The notes: generated from the letters alone by a model not told the origin. A stretch of DNA of 64,000 nucleotides from Flavobacteriales bacterium UBA3477 (GCA_002378005.1 DFQY01000029.1:926-64925); one strand, 5' to 3'. Counted from the first letter of the stretch, positions 8,031 to 17,131 are shown. Made by a program: numbers and translations.

Positions 8031-8327
8031 ATGACAGTGAATATTCAATCTGTAAATTTCAAAGCAGATGGCAAGTTGCTCACCTTTATTAAGGAACGCT
8101 TGCAGAAGACCACACACTTTTATGACCGTACGATCAGTACGGAGGTATTCCTCAAAGTGGATAACAACCATTTAAGAGCGAATAAAATCGTTGAGATGCG
8201 AATGTCTATTCCAGGCAATGAAATTGTTGTAACCAAAGAAAAGAAGTCTTTTGAAGAGGCGGCTGATTTGGCGGTAGATGTAATTATTCGTCAACTAAAA
8301 AAATATAAGACTAAACTGCGCGGCTAA
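8031..8327 (+). CDS. hpf: Ribosome hibernation promoting factor, short HPF/RaiA type
   Basis: A 98-residue HPF/YfiA protein starting MTVNIQSVNFKADGKLLTFI, with the mixed alpha/beta pattern and the basic C-terminal helix (RQLKKYKTKLRG) that sits in the ribosomal mRNA channel. It lacks the C-terminal dimerisation domain of long HPF. It follows the xerC-like gene by 12 nt, so likely shares its transcript, and is ended by a strong terminator before the tRNA cluster. Confidence 0.88.
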   Translation: MTVNIQSVNFKADGKLLTFIKERLQKTTHFYDRTISTEVFLKVDNNHLRANKIVEMRMSIPGNEIVVTKEKKSFEEAADLAVDVIIRQLKKYKTKLRG

Positions 8328-8363
8328 GTCCAAGAAACACAGGCCGTGAAAGGATTAAATAGA

Positions 8364-8394
8364 GTGGGGGCAATAAGGCCCTCACTTTTTTTTT
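8364..8394 (+). terminator. Intrinsic terminator after hpf
   Basis: GTGGGGGC / GCCCTCAC stem (one G-T pair), short loop, then nine T residues. Confidence 0.85.
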
Positions 8395-8402
8395 GCAAGG
8401 TA

Positions 8403-8432
8403 TTGTTGGTATCAATCTCTTTACTACATTTG
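8403..8432 (+). promoter_or_regulatory. Promoter of the tRNA-tuf cluster
   Basis: TTG at 8403-8405, 19 nt spacer, TACATTTG at 8425-8432: an exact Bacteroidota-type promoter, 40 nt before the first tRNA. Confidence 0.8.
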
Positions 8433-8471
8433 CAGTCCGTTTGAGAAACGGAAGATCTTTGACATAAAAAA

Positions 8472-8545
8472 GCCGGTATAGCTCAGTTGGCCAGAGCACG
8501 TGATTTGTAATCTCGGGGTCGTCAGTTCGAATCTGTCTACCGGCT
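8472..8545 (+). tRNA. tRNA-Thr (anticodon TGT)
   Basis: 74-nt cloverleaf. Acceptor GCCGGTA/TACCGGC pairs perfectly; anticodon TGT at 8506-8508; T-loop GTTCGAATC. No CCA encoded. First of four tRNAs before tuf. Confidence 0.95.
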
Positions 8546-8587
8546 CAATATTTTGCACCTATTTAAAGTGAGGTAGGTGTATTACCG

Positions 8588-8668
8588 GGGGGGATACTCA
8601 AGCGGCCAACGAGGACGGACTGTAAATCCGTTGGGAAACCTTCGCAGGTTCGAATCCTGCTCCCCCCA
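8588..8668 (+). tRNA. tRNA-Tyr (anticodon GTA)
   Basis: 81-nt class II tRNA with a long variable arm. Acceptor GGGGGGA/TCCCCCC; anticodon loop CTGTAAA with GTA; T-arm GGTTCGAATCC. No CCA encoded. Confidence 0.95.
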
Positions 8669-8673
8669 CAACC

Positions 8674-8749
8674 GCGGAAGTAGCTCAGTTGGTAGAGCAT
8701 CAGCCTTCCAAGCTGAGGGTCGCGGGTTCGAATCCCGTCTTCCGCTCCA
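8674..8749 (+). tRNA. tRNA-Gly (anticodon TCC)
   Basis: Acceptor GCGGAAG/CTTCCGC; anticodon TCC in CTTCCAA; T-arm GGGTTCGAATCCC. The 73-nt body ends at 8746 and CCA is encoded at 8747-8749, unlike its neighbours. Confidence 0.95.
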
Positions 8750-8755
8750 GGCTAA

Positions 8756-8827
8756 GCCGATGTAGCTCAGGGGTAGAGCGTTTCCTTGGTAAGGAAGAGG
8801 TCACGGGTTCAATTCCCGTCATTGGCT
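8756..8827 (+). tRNA. tRNA-Thr (anticodon GGT)
   Basis: 72-nt cloverleaf. Acceptor GCCGATG/CATTGGC with one G-T pair; anticodon GGT in CTTGGTA; T-arm GGGTTCAATTCCC. Lies 52 nt before tuf and probably shares its transcript. Confidence 0.95.
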
Positions 8828-8879
8828 CTAAATGAAATGTGAATCTTTACACTGTTTATATATTTAATAATCGCTAGTC

Positions 8880-10067
8880 ATGGCAAAAGCAAATTTTGTA
8901 CGTACCAAGCCTCACTTGAACATTGGTACAATTGGTCACGTTGACCACGGTAAGACAACTTTGACTGCAGCTATCACAACTGTGTTAGCTAATGCTGGTT
9001 TGTCAGAATTGAGATCATTCGATTCTATTGATAACGCTCCTGAAGAGAAAGAGCGTGGTATTACTATTAACACTTCACACGTAGAGTACGAGACGGCTAA
9101 CCGTCACTACGCTCACGTTGACTGTCCAGGTCACGCGGATTACGTTAAGAACATGGTTACTGGTGCTGCGCAAATGGACGGTGCTATCTTGGTAGTTGCT
9201 GCTACTGATGGTCCTATGCCACAAACTCGTGAGCACATCCTATTGGGTCGTCAGGTAGGTATTCCACGTATCGTCGTGTTCTTGAACAAGGCTGATATGG
9301 TTGATGATGAAGAATTGATGGAATTGGTAGACATGGAAGTTCGTGATCTACTTTCTTTCTACGAGTACGATGGTGATAACACTCCAGTTATCCAAGGTTC
9401 TGCCCTAGGTGGTTTGAACGGAGAGCAGAAGTGGGTTGATAGTATCATGGAATTGATGGATGCAGTTGATGCATGGATCGAAGAGCCAGAGCGTGATCGT
9501 GATAAGCCATTCTTGATGCCTATCGAGGATGTATTCTCTATTACTGGTCGTGGTACTGTTGCAACTGGTCGTATCGAGACTGGTGTTGCAAACACTGGTG
9601 AAGCAGTTGAAATCATCGGTTTCGGTGACGAAAAATTGACTTCTACAATTACTGGTGTTGAGATGTTCCGTAAGATCTTGAGCACTGGTGAAGCTGGTGA
9701 TAACGTAGGTATCCTCCTACGTGGTATCGACAAAGCTGATATCCGTCGTGGTATGGTAATCTGTAAGCCAGGTTCAATCACTCCTCACAAGACGTTCAAG
9801 GCTGAGGTCTACATCTTGAAGAAAGAGGAAGGTGGTCGTCACACTCCATTCCACAACAAATACCGTCCACAGTTCTACTTGCGTACAACTGACGTAACTG
9901 GTGAGATCCAGCTACCAGGCGGTGTTGAAATGGTAATGCCAGGTGATAACTTGAGCATCACTGTAGATTTGATCGCTCCTGTAGCCATCAACAACGGTTT
10001 GCGTTTCGCTATCCGTGAGGGTGGACGTACTGTAGGTGCGGGTCAGGTAACTGAAATCATCGCGTAA
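8880..10067 (+). CDS. tuf: Elongation factor Tu
   Basis: A 395-residue EF-Tu. G1 motif GHVDHGKT is at 19-26, then RGITINTSH (G2), DCPGH (G3) and NKAD (G4), with domains 2 and 3 complete to the terminal GQVTEIIA. It delivers aminoacyl-tRNA to the ribosome. Codon use is strongly biased, as expected for a highly expressed gene. The start has an A/T-rich upstream region and no Shine-Dalgarno. Preceded by four tRNA genes and followed by a hairpin and tRNA-Trp. Confidence 0.98.
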   Translation: MAKANFVRTKPHLNIGTIGHVDHGKTTLTAAITTVLANAGLSELRSFDSIDNAPEEKERGITINTSHVEYETANRHYAHVDCPGHADYVKNMVTGAAQMDGAILVVAATDGPMPQTREHILLGRQVGIPRIVVFLNKADMVDDEELMELVDMEVRDLLSFYEYDGDNTPVIQGSALGGLNGEQKWVDSIMELMDAVDAWIEEPERDRDKPFLMPIEDVFSITGRGTVATGRIETGVANTGEAVEIIGFGDEKLTSTITGVEMFRKILSTGEAGDNVGILLRGIDKADIRRGMVICKPGSITPHKTFKAEVYILKKEEGGRHTPFHNKYRPQFYLRTTDVTGEIQLPGGVEMVMPGDNLSITVDLIAPVAINNGLRFAIREGGRTVGAGQVTEIIA

Positions 10068-10092
10068 TACGCGATTAGATAATTGGTAGTTA

Positions 10093-10120
10093 AGGTACCT
10101 CCTTTTTAGGGGGTGCCTTT
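10093..10120 (+). terminator. Hairpin after tuf, probable terminator
   Basis: AGGTACCTCC pairs with GGGGGTGCCT (two G-T pairs) around a T-rich loop. The T-tail is short (TTT), so termination may be partial, allowing readthrough into tRNA-Trp. Confidence 0.6.
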
Positions 10121-10130
10121 CTGCCTACAT

Positions 10131-10201
10131 ACGGGCATAGTTCAATGGTAGAATAGCGGTCTCCAAAACCGTTGATCAGGGTTCGAATCCTTGTGCCCGT
10201 G
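10131..10201 (+). tRNA. tRNA-Trp (anticodon CCA)
   Basis: 71-nt cloverleaf. Acceptor ACGGGCA/TGCCCGT, anticodon CCA in CTCCAAA, T-arm GGGTTCGAATCC. No CCA tail encoded. Ends 14 nt before secE, a linkage common in many phyla. Confidence 0.95.
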
Positions 10202-10215
10202 CAAAGAAGTAAAAG

Positions 10216-10410
10216 ATGAGTAAAATTATTTCCAGTATTCAAGAGTCTTGGCACGAGTTTGCAGTTAAGTCTTCTTGGCCTACAATGACTGAACTACAGA
10301 AGAGTACCTCACTAGTAATAGTAGGGACAATCATTTTTGCGCTCGTCGTTTTTGGTATGGATAAGGTGATCTCAACAGTGCTTGAGTTCATTTATAAAAT
10401 ATTCGGATAA
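10216..10410 (+). CDS. secE: Preprotein translocase subunit SecE
   Basis: A 64-residue protein with an amphipathic N-terminal helix (SIQESWHEFAVKSSWPTMTE) and a single C-terminal transmembrane helix (about 30-62), the short single-TM SecE form. It stabilises SecY in the inner membrane. Position just before nusG is diagnostic. The stop is 2 nt from the nusG start. Confidence 0.93.
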   Translation: MSKIISSIQESWHEFAVKSSWPTMTELQKSTSLVIVGTIIFALVVFGMDKVISTVLEFIYKIFG

Positions 10411-10412
10411 GC

Positions 10413-10961
10413 ATGTCAGATTCAGGAATGAAGTGGTACGTGCTTCGTACCGTTAGCGGACAAGAACACAAAACGAAGACTTACATTGAGAAGGAAATGG
10501 CTCATGCAGGTATGAGTGATCTAGTGGGACGCGTAGTAATCCCATTGGAAAAAGTAGTTCAAGTACGCAATGGCAAGAAGGTCATTAAAGAAAAGACCAA
10601 GACTCCTGGATACATGTATGTGGAAGCCACACTTACCGGTGAGGTAGGCCACATGATTAAGAACCTTCCAAATGTGATTGGCTTTTTGGCAAACATTAAG
10701 GGAGGCGATCCTTCTCCAATGCGCGCAGCTGAGGTAGCTCGTTTGCTTGGACAAGTAGATCAAGAAGCTGAAAATGCTGCCATGCTGATGATTCCATTTA
10801 CAGTGGGAGAAACAGTGAAAGTAATCAATGGACCGTTCAGCACGTTTGATGCGACCATTGAGAAAATCAACGAGGAGAAACAAAAACTGGAGGTCACTGT
10901 GAAGATCTTCGGTCGTAAGACTCCTGTTGAACTTGGCTTCACAGAAGTCGAGAAGTTATAA
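10413..10961 (+). CDS. nusG: Transcription termination/antitermination factor NusG
   Basis: A 182-residue NusG. The NGN domain opens with KWYVLRTVSGQEHKTKTYIE; TPGYMYVEA and NVIGFL are the usual landmarks. The KOW domain is at the C-terminus (FTVGETVKVINGPFSTFDA). It binds RNA polymerase and influences elongation and Rho or ribosome coupling. Starts 2 nt after secE, so the two are cotranslated. Confidence 0.97.
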   Translation: MSDSGMKWYVLRTVSGQEHKTKTYIEKEMAHAGMSDLVGRVVIPLEKVVQVRNGKKVIKEKTKTPGYMYVEATLTGEVGHMIKNLPNVIGFLANIKGGDPSPMRAAEVARLLGQVDQEAENAAMLMIPFTVGETVKVINGPFSTFDATIEKINEEKQKLEVTVKIFGRKTPVELGFTEVEKL

Positions 10962-11053
10962 TGATATAGATGTGAGACTATATATAGGTTCGTTTTTCAT
11001 GCTTCCACTAGAGAAACGGCCGCAACAACAACGCTAAATAGTAGAAACAAGAA

Positions 11054-11491
11054 ATGGCAAAAGAGGTTAGTAAAGTAATGAAGCTTCAGGTCCGTGGTGG
11101 CCAAGCTAACCCTTCTCCTCCAGTAGGTCCAGCTTTGGGTGCTGCAGGTGTCAATATCATGGAGTTCTGTAAGCAGTTCAACGCCCGTTCTCAAGAGAAA
11201 ATGGGTCAGATTCTGCCTGTAGTGATTACAGTGTATGCTGATAAATCATTCGACTTCATCGTTAAGACTCCTCCTGCGGCAGTTCAATTGATGGAAGCTG
11301 CTAAGATTAAGAAGGGATCGTCAGAGCCTAACCGTAATAAAGTTGCTAAAGTTACTTGGGACGCTATTCGCAAGATTGCAGAGGATAAAATGGTTGATTT
11401 GAACTGTTTTACCATTGAATCAGCAATGTCTATCATCGCTGGTACTGCAAGAAGTATGGGTATTACTGTAATAGGCGAGAAGCCGTTTTAA
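11054..11491 (+). CDS. rplK: 50S ribosomal protein uL11
   Basis: A 145-residue L11. The Pro-rich N-terminal motif GGQANPSPPVGPALGAAGVN and the C-terminal rRNA-binding domain ending GTARSMGITV are intact. Separated from nusG by 92 nt, which contain a weak hairpin (about 10991-11020) but no clear promoter; 16 nt before rplA. Confidence 0.97.
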   Translation: MAKEVSKVMKLQVRGGQANPSPPVGPALGAAGVNIMEFCKQFNARSQEKMGQILPVVITVYADKSFDFIVKTPPAAVQLMEAAKIKKGSSEPNRNKVAKVTWDAIRKIAEDKMVDLNCFTIESAMSIIAGTARSMGITVIGEKPF

Positions 11492-11507
11492 TTAAAAGTT
11501 TGAAGCA

Positions 11508-12200
11508 ATGGCAAAATTGACGAAAAACATGAAAAACGCGCTCGCTAAACTCGAAAAGGGTAAAGTATACTCAGTTAGCGAAGCGGCAGCCCTTGTAAAA
11601 GAGGTGAACTGCACGAAGTTTGACGCTTCTATCAATTTAGCTGTGCGTTTGGGTGTTGATCCACGTAAAGCGAACCAAATGGTTCGTGGTGTGGTGAGCC
11701 TTCCTCACGGTACAGGTAAAAGCGTTCGAGTTTTGGCTTTGGTTACTCCTGATAAGGAAGAAGAAGCTAAAGCTGCAGGTGCAGATTACGCGGGCCTTGA
11801 TGAATACATCGAGAAAATTAAAGGCGGTTGGACTGACATTGATGTCATCGTAACCATGCCTTCTGTAATGGGTAAAATTGGACCATTGGGTCGTGTATTA
11901 GGTCCTCGTGGCTTGATGCCAAACCCTAAGTCTGGTACTGTTACAATGGACGTAGCTAAAGCCGTTGGCGAAGTGAAAGCCGGTAAGATCGACTTTAAGG
12001 TGGATCGTTACGGGATCGTTCACGCTGCAATCGGTAAGGTTTCTTTTGATGCTGCGAAAATCCAAGAGAATGCAGAAGAATTGATCAAGACTCTGAACAA
12101 ACTCAAGCCGTCTGCGGCGAAGGGTACGTACATGAAGTCGATCTATATTTCTTCTACAATGTCTCCGGGTATTGCAGTAGATGCTAAATCAGTTTCATAA
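11508..12200 (+). CDS. rplA: 50S ribosomal protein uL1
   Basis: A 230-residue L1. Family landmarks KFDASINLAVRLGVDPRKAN near the N-terminus and the signature GPLGRVLGPRGLMPNPKSGT in the middle are present. It builds the L1 stalk and in many bacteria represses its own operon. Lies 16 nt after rplK and 16 nt before rplJ. Confidence 0.97.
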   Translation: MAKLTKNMKNALAKLEKGKVYSVSEAAALVKEVNCTKFDASINLAVRLGVDPRKANQMVRGVVSLPHGTGKSVRVLALVTPDKEEEAKAAGADYAGLDEYIEKIKGGWTDIDVIVTMPSVMGKIGPLGRVLGPRGLMPNPKSGTVTMDVAKAVGEVKAGKIDFKVDRYGIVHAAIGKVSFDAAKIQENAEELIKTLNKLKPSAAKGTYMKSIYISSTMSPGIAVDAKSVS

Positions 12201-12216
12201 TTAAAGAGTAAGCATC

Positions 12217-12738
12217 ATGACAAGAGAAGAGAAACTTATTCAGATTGAAGAGCTAACAGCGGTACTTAACCAAACACCGACAATCTACTTGGCAGATATC
12301 GCTGCCTTAGATGCTGATACAACTTCTAGCTTGCGTAGAGCGAGCTTCGGTAAGGGTATCAAGTTGAATGTGGTTAAGAACACGTTGCTGCGCAAAGCCA
12401 TGGAGGCTTCAGAGAAAGACTTTGAAGGACTGTATGGTGTATTGAAAGGAAATACTAGCATCATGCTTGCAGAAGCAGGTAACGCTCCAGCGAAACTTAT
12501 TAAAGAGTTCCGCAAGAAGAGTGACAAGCCTGTTTTAAAAGGTGCTTGGATTGAAGAAAGTGTTTATGTAGGTGATGAAAACCTAGAGATGCTCACCGCT
12601 ATCAAGTCTAAAGAAGAATTGATTGGTGATGTTATCACTTTGTTGCAAAGCCCTGCGAAAAACCTTATTTCTGCACTTCAGAGCTCTGGTGGCACATTGG
12701 CTGGTCTCCTCAAAACTTTGGAAGAGCGCAACGCGTAA
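12217..12738 (+). CDS. rplJ: 50S ribosomal protein uL10
   Basis: A 173-residue L10, the base of the L7/L12 stalk. N-terminal rRNA-binding part contains SSLRRASFGKGIKLNVVKNT, and the C-terminal helix that binds L7/L12 dimers follows about residue 135. Followed by rplL after 49 nt. Confidence 0.95.
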   Translation: MTREEKLIQIEELTAVLNQTPTIYLADIAALDADTTSSLRRASFGKGIKLNVVKNTLLRKAMEASEKDFEGLYGVLKGNTSIMLAEAGNAPAKLIKEFRKKSDKPVLKGAWIEESVYVGDENLEMLTAIKSKEELIGDVITLLQSPAKNLISALQSSGGTLAGLLKTLEERNA

Positions 12739-12787
12739 TTCCTTTATTTACAATTAATTAAATAATAAACTTTTAAATTTTACTAAA

Positions 12788-13168
12788 ATGGCTGATATCA
12801 AAGAATTGGGCGATGCTCTAGTAAACTTGACAGTTAAAGAAGTATCTGAATTGGCAGGTTACTTGAAAGAAGAATATGGCATCGAGCCGGCTGCTGCTGC
12901 TGCAGTAGCTGTTGCTGGTCCTGCAGCTGGCGGCGAAGCTGGCGGTGGCGACGAGCAAACTGAGTTCGATGTAATCTTGAAAGCTGCTGGTGGTTCTAAA
13001 CTTGCTGTAGTTAAGCTTGTTAAGGAAATGACTGGACTAGGCTTGAAAGAAGCTAAAGAAAAAGTAGATAGCGCACCTGCTGCATTGAAGGAAGGCGTAT
13101 CAAAAGACGAAGCAGAAGCTTTGAAAGCACAGCTTGAAGAAGCTGGTGCTGAAGTTGAGATCAAGTAA
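12788..13168 (+). CDS. rplL: 50S ribosomal protein bL12 (L7/L12)
   Basis: A 126-residue L7/L12. N-terminal dimerisation helices, an Ala/Gly-rich hinge (about 35-55) and the C-terminal factor-binding domain with KLAVVKLVKEMTGLGLKEAK are present. A/T-rich start context without Shine-Dalgarno. A strong hairpin follows before rpoB. Confidence 0.97.
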   Translation: MADIKELGDALVNLTVKEVSELAGYLKEEYGIEPAAAAAVAVAGPAAGGEAGGGDEQTEFDVILKAAGGSKLAVVKLVKEMTGLGLKEAKEKVDSAPAALKEGVSKDEAEALKAQLEEAGAEVEIK

Positions 13169-13190
13169 TTGATCGACTGCTAGGTTATCC

Positions 13191-13233
13191 GGTTTAGGTC
13201 TTTGGGGAGGTCCCCTTAGACCTAAACCTTTTT
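13191..13233 (+). terminator. Strong hairpin between rplL and rpoB (terminator or attenuator)
   Basis: An 11-bp perfect stem GGTTTAGGTCT / AGACCTAAACC, continued by an inner GGGGA/TCCCC stem, then TTTTTG. It ends 26 nt before the rpoB ATG. Since rpoB is normally read from the ribosomal protein promoter, it may act as an attenuator that lowers rpoBC relative to rplJL. Confidence 0.8.
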
Positions 13234-13259
13234 GTGTTTAATTAACATTTTGGGCTGAA

Positions 13260-16200
13260 ATGGTAAACCAAGTTACTGCTCCTAAAGAGCGTATCAACTT
13301 CTCTTCAACCGCAATTAAGACGGATTTCCCAGATTTCTTGGACATCCAGTTGAAGAGCTTTATGGACTTCTTCCAGATTGAGACGAAGCCATCAGAAAGA
13401 TCTGCGGAAGGTCTTCACCGAGTATTCGCTGAAAACTTCCCTATTTCGGATTCACGAAACAATTTTGTTCTTGAATTCCTTGACTACTTTGTGGACCCAC
13501 CACGCTATTCAGAGCGCGAGTGTATCGAACGTGGTTTGACGTTCTGTGTCCCCCTCAAAGCAAGACTAAAACTGTACTGTACAGATCCTGAACACGAGGA
13601 TTTCGAAACCATCGTGCAGGACGTGTACCTAGGTACTATCCCATACATGACTCCACGCGGTACTTTCATCGTGAATGGAGCAGAAAGAATTATTGTAAGC
13701 CAGTTGCACCGTTCTCCAGGTGTATTCTTCGGTCAGTCTTACCACGCGAACGGAACAAAACTTTACTCAGCCCGTATTATTCCGTTCAAAGGATCTTGGA
13801 TTGAATTCGCTACGGATATCAACCAAGTGATGTACGCATACATTGATCGTAAGAAGAAGCTACCTGTAACTACATTGCTACGTGCCATCGGTTACGAGCG
13901 CGACAAGGATATCTTGGAGATCTTCGACCTTGCGGAAGAAGTGAAAGTGAGCAAAGCTTCATTGAAGCGCTCTATCGGTCGCAAGTTGGCAGCAAGAGTT
14001 TTGAAAACTTGGATTGAAGATTTTGTAGATGAGGACACCGGTGAAGTTGTATCTATCGAGCGTAACGAGGTTATTTTGGACCGCGATACCATTCTCGACA
14101 AAGAGCACACCGATGAAATCTTGGATGCGGAAGTAAGCATGATTCTTCTTCACAAGGAAGATATTGAATCTTCAGACTTCGCCATCATCCACAATACACT
14201 TCAGAAGGACCCAACCAACACGGAGAAAGAAGCCGTTGAGCACATCTACCGTCAGTTGCGTAATGCTGAACCACCAGATGAGGAAACGGCTCGTGGTATT
14301 ATCGACAAATTGTTCTTCTCTGAGCAACGTTACTCATTAGGTGAAGTAGGTCGTTACCGTTTGAACAAGAAGTTGTACAACGGAAGTGAAGAGGATTCTC
14401 AAGTATTGACGAAGGGTGATATCATTGAAATCATCAAGCGTTTGATTGAATTGATCAACTCTAAAGCAGAGATTGATGATATCGATCACTTGAGCAACCG
14501 ACGTGTACGTACTGTAGGTGAGCAGATGGCCAACCAGTTTGGTGTAGGTCTGGCCCGTATGGCTCGTACCATCCGCGAGCGCATGAACGTTCGTGATAAC
14601 GAAGTATTTACTCCTATTGATTTGATCAATGCGAAGACCTTGTCTTCAGTGATCAACTCATTCTTTGGTACGAACCAGCTGAGCCAGTTCATGGATCAGA
14701 CCAATCCTTTGTCTGAGATCACGCACAAGCGTCGTCTTTCTGCATTGGGACCAGGTGGCCTATCTCGTGAGCGTGCAGGTTTCGAGGTTCGTGACGTTCA
14801 CTACACGCACTACGGTCGTTTGTGTCCTATTGAGACACCAGAAGGTCCGAACATTGGTTTGATCTCTTCACTTTGTGTGTATGCTAAAGTGAATTCTATG
14901 GGATTCATCGAGACTCCTTACCGTCCAGTTGAGGAAGGTAAAGTGAGTGTTGAGAAAGAACCTATTTATCTAAGTGCAGAGGAAGAAGAAGCAAAGGTTA
15001 TTGCACAAGCAAACGCACCTATTAGCCCAGACGGTACGTTTATCAATGACCGAGTTAAAGTGCGCGAAGAAGGCGATTTCCCAGTTGTGGAGCCTGCGAC
15101 CATCGATTTGATGGACGTTGCACCTAACCAAATTGCATCGATCTCTGCATCCCTCATTCCGTTCCTAGAGCACGATGATGCAAACCGTGCATTGATGGGA
15201 TCTAACATGATGCGTCAGGCCGTACCGCTATTACGTCCTGAAGCACCAATTGTAGGTACCGGATTGGAACGTCAAGTGGCTTCTGACTCTCGTGTTTTGA
15301 TTAACGCGGAAGGAGAAGGATTAGTAGAATATGTTGATTCTAAGTCTATCAAGATTCGCTACGACCGCTCAGAAGAAGAGCGTGAGGTGAGTTTCGAAGA
15401 GGATGTGAAGACTTACGATTTGGTCAAATTCCAAAAGACGAACCAAGGAACTACTATCAACCTTAAGCCAATCGTTAAGAAAGGCGATCGCGTAAGCACC
15501 GGTCAGGTACTTTGTGAAGGTTATGCGACACAACAAGGTGAATTGGCTTTGGGACGTAACATGTTAGTATCGTTCATGCCTTGGAAAGGATACAACTTTG
15601 AGGATGCCATTGTAATCTCTGAGCGTGTAGTTCGTGAAGACATCTTTACTTCTCTACACATTGACGAGTATTCATTGGAAGTTCGTGATACGAAATTAGG
15701 TACAGAGGAATTGACCGCTGATATTCCAAACGTAAGCGAAGAAGCTACTAAAGACCTTGACGAAAACGGTATCATCCGTGTAGGTGCTGAAATCAAGCCA
15801 GGTGATATCCTTATTGGTAAGATTACGCCTAAAGGAGAGAGCGATCCTTCACCGGAAGAGAAACTTCTCCGCGCCATTTTCGGTGATAAGGCCGGTGATG
15901 TGAAAGATGCGTCTTTGAAAGCCTCTCCATCTTTGAGTGGGGTAGTGATAGACAAGAAGTTGTTCACTCGTTTAGTAAAAGACAAGCGTCAACGTGCAGA
16001 GGACAAGGAAGAAATCGCACAATTAGACCTAGAAATGGAAGCTGAATTGGCTGAGTTGAAAGGTGTGTTCGTTTCTAAATTGTCAAACTTGGTAAGTGGT
16101 AAAACGAGCCAGGGTGTGATGAATGACTTGAACGAAGATGTAATTCCTAAGGGAACCAAGTTTACGTTGAAGGCGTTGAACGCAATCGAAGATTACAGCC

Positions 16201-17078
16201 GTATCGTAGGTGGTAAGTGGACAACGGATGATGATCGTAACGAGAAAATCGATACAGTTATCCACAACTATAAGATCAAGGTAAATGATATCCAAGGTGC
16301 TTACCGTCGTAAGCGTTTTGCAATCACTGTAGGTGATGAACTGCCAGCAGGTATCATGAAACTTGCTAAAGTTTACATCGCTAAGAAGCGTAAGCTTAAA
16401 GTAGGTGATAAGATGGCGGGTCGTCACGGTAACAAGGGTATTGTTGCTCGTATTGTACGTGATGAAGACATGCCATTCTTGGAAGACGGTACTCCTGTAG
16501 ATATCGTATTGAACCCACTTGGTGTACCTTCTCGTATGAACATTGGTCAGATTTACGAAACTGTTCTTGGATGGGCTGGTAGAAAGCTCGACAAGAAGTT
16601 TGCTACGCCAATTTTCGACGGTGCTTCATTGGATGATATTTCAAGCTATGTGTCAGAGGCTGGCTTGCCAGAATTTGGTCATACACAATTGTACGACGGT
16701 GGAACAGGTGAGCCATTCGATCAGAAAGCGACAGTAGGTATTATTTACATGCTGAAGCTGGGCCACATGGTGGATGATAAGATGCACGCTCGTTCTATTG
16801 GTCCTTACTCATTGATTACACAGCAACCGTTGGGTGGTAAAGCTCAGTTTGGTGGTCAGCGTTTCGGTGAGATGGAGGTTTGGGCATTGGAGGCCTTTGG
16901 AGCTGCCAATATCCTACGTGAAATCTTGACTGTGAAGTCTGATGATGTTGTAGGTCGTGCGAAGACTTACGAGAGCATCGTTAAAGGTGAGCGTATGCCT
17001 CAACCAGGAATTCCTGAGTCGTTCAACGTATTGTTGCACGAATTGAAAGGATTGGGACTAAAAGTTACGTTAGACTAA
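13260..17078 (+). CDS. rpoB: DNA-directed RNA polymerase subunit beta
   Basis: A full-length 1272-residue beta subunit. The rifampicin region (FFGTNQLSQFMDQTNPLSEI, then HKRRLSALGPGGL) is wild-type-like, and C-terminal clamp motifs (GQRFGEMEVWALEAFGAA) are intact. Together with rpoC it forms the polymerase catalytic core. It is separated from rpoC by a 53-nt spacer that holds a GC-rich hairpin. Confidence 0.98.
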   Translation: MVNQVTAPKERINFSSTAIKTDFPDFLDIQLKSFMDFFQIETKPSERSAEGLHRVFAENFPISDSRNNFVLEFLDYFVDPPRYSERECIERGLTFCVPLKARLKLYCTDPEHEDFETIVQDVYLGTIPYMTPRGTFIVNGAERIIVSQLHRSPGVFFGQSYHANGTKLYSARIIPFKGSWIEFATDINQVMYAYIDRKKKLPVTTLLRAIGYERDKDILEIFDLAEEVKVSKASLKRSIGRKLAARVLKTWIEDFVDEDTGEVVSIERNEVILDRDTILDKEHTDEILDAEVSMILLHKEDIESSDFAIIHNTLQKDPTNTEKEAVEHIYRQLRNAEPPDEETARGIIDKLFFSEQRYSLGEVGRYRLNKKLYNGSEEDSQVLTKGDIIEIIKRLIELINSKAEIDDIDHLSNRRVRTVGEQMANQFGVGLARMARTIRERMNVRDNEVFTPIDLINAKTLSSVINSFFGTNQLSQFMDQTNPLSEITHKRRLSALGPGGLSRERAGFEVRDVHYTHYGRLCPIETPEGPNIGLISSLCVYAKVNSMGFIETPYRPVEEGKVSVEKEPIYLSAEEEEAKVIAQANAPISPDGTFINDRVKVREEGDFPVVEPATIDLMDVAPNQIASISASLIPFLEHDDANRALMGSNMMRQAVPLLRPEAPIVGTGLERQVASDSRVLINAEGEGLVEYVDSKSIKIRYDRSEEEREVSFEEDVKTYDLVKFQKTNQGTTINLKPIVKKGDRVSTGQVLCEGYATQQGELALGRNMLVSFMPWKGYNFEDAIVISERVVREDIFTSLHIDEYSLEVRDTKLGTEELTADIPNVSEEATKDLDENGIIRVGAEIKPGDILIGKITPKGESDPSPEEKLLRAIFGDKAGDVKDASLKASPSLSGVVIDKKLFTRLVKDKRQRAEDKEEIAQLDLEMEAELAELKGVFVSKLSNLVSGKTSQGVMNDLNEDVIPKGTKFTLKALNAIEDYSRIVGGKWTTDDDRNEKIDTVIHNYKIKVNDIQGAYRRKRFAITVGDELPAGIMKLAKVYIAKKRKLKVGDKMAGRHGNKGIVARIVRDEDMPFLEDGTPVDIVLNPLGVPSRMNIGQIYETVLGWAGRKLDKKFATPIFDGASLDDISSYVSEAGLPEFGHTQLYDGGTGEPFDQKATVGIIYMLKLGHMVDDKMHARSIGPYSLITQQPLGGKAQFGGQRFGEMEVWALEAFGAANILREILTVKSDDVVGRAKTYESIVKGERMPQPGIPESFNVLLHELKGLGLKVTLD

Positions 17079-17091
17079 TAAAAGAATAATC

Positions 17092-17117
17092 CCCGAAGCC
17101 TCCGGGCTTCGGGTTTT
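17092..17117 (+). terminator. Hairpin with T-run between rpoB and rpoC
   Basis: CCCGAAGCC / GGCTTCGGG 9-bp stem with a TCCG tetraloop, followed by TTTT. It looks like an intrinsic terminator but lies between two genes of one enzyme, 18 nt before the rpoC start. It may be an mRNA processing or stability element, or a weak terminator. Confidence 0.7.
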
Positions 17118-17131
17118 AATACAATCGCATT

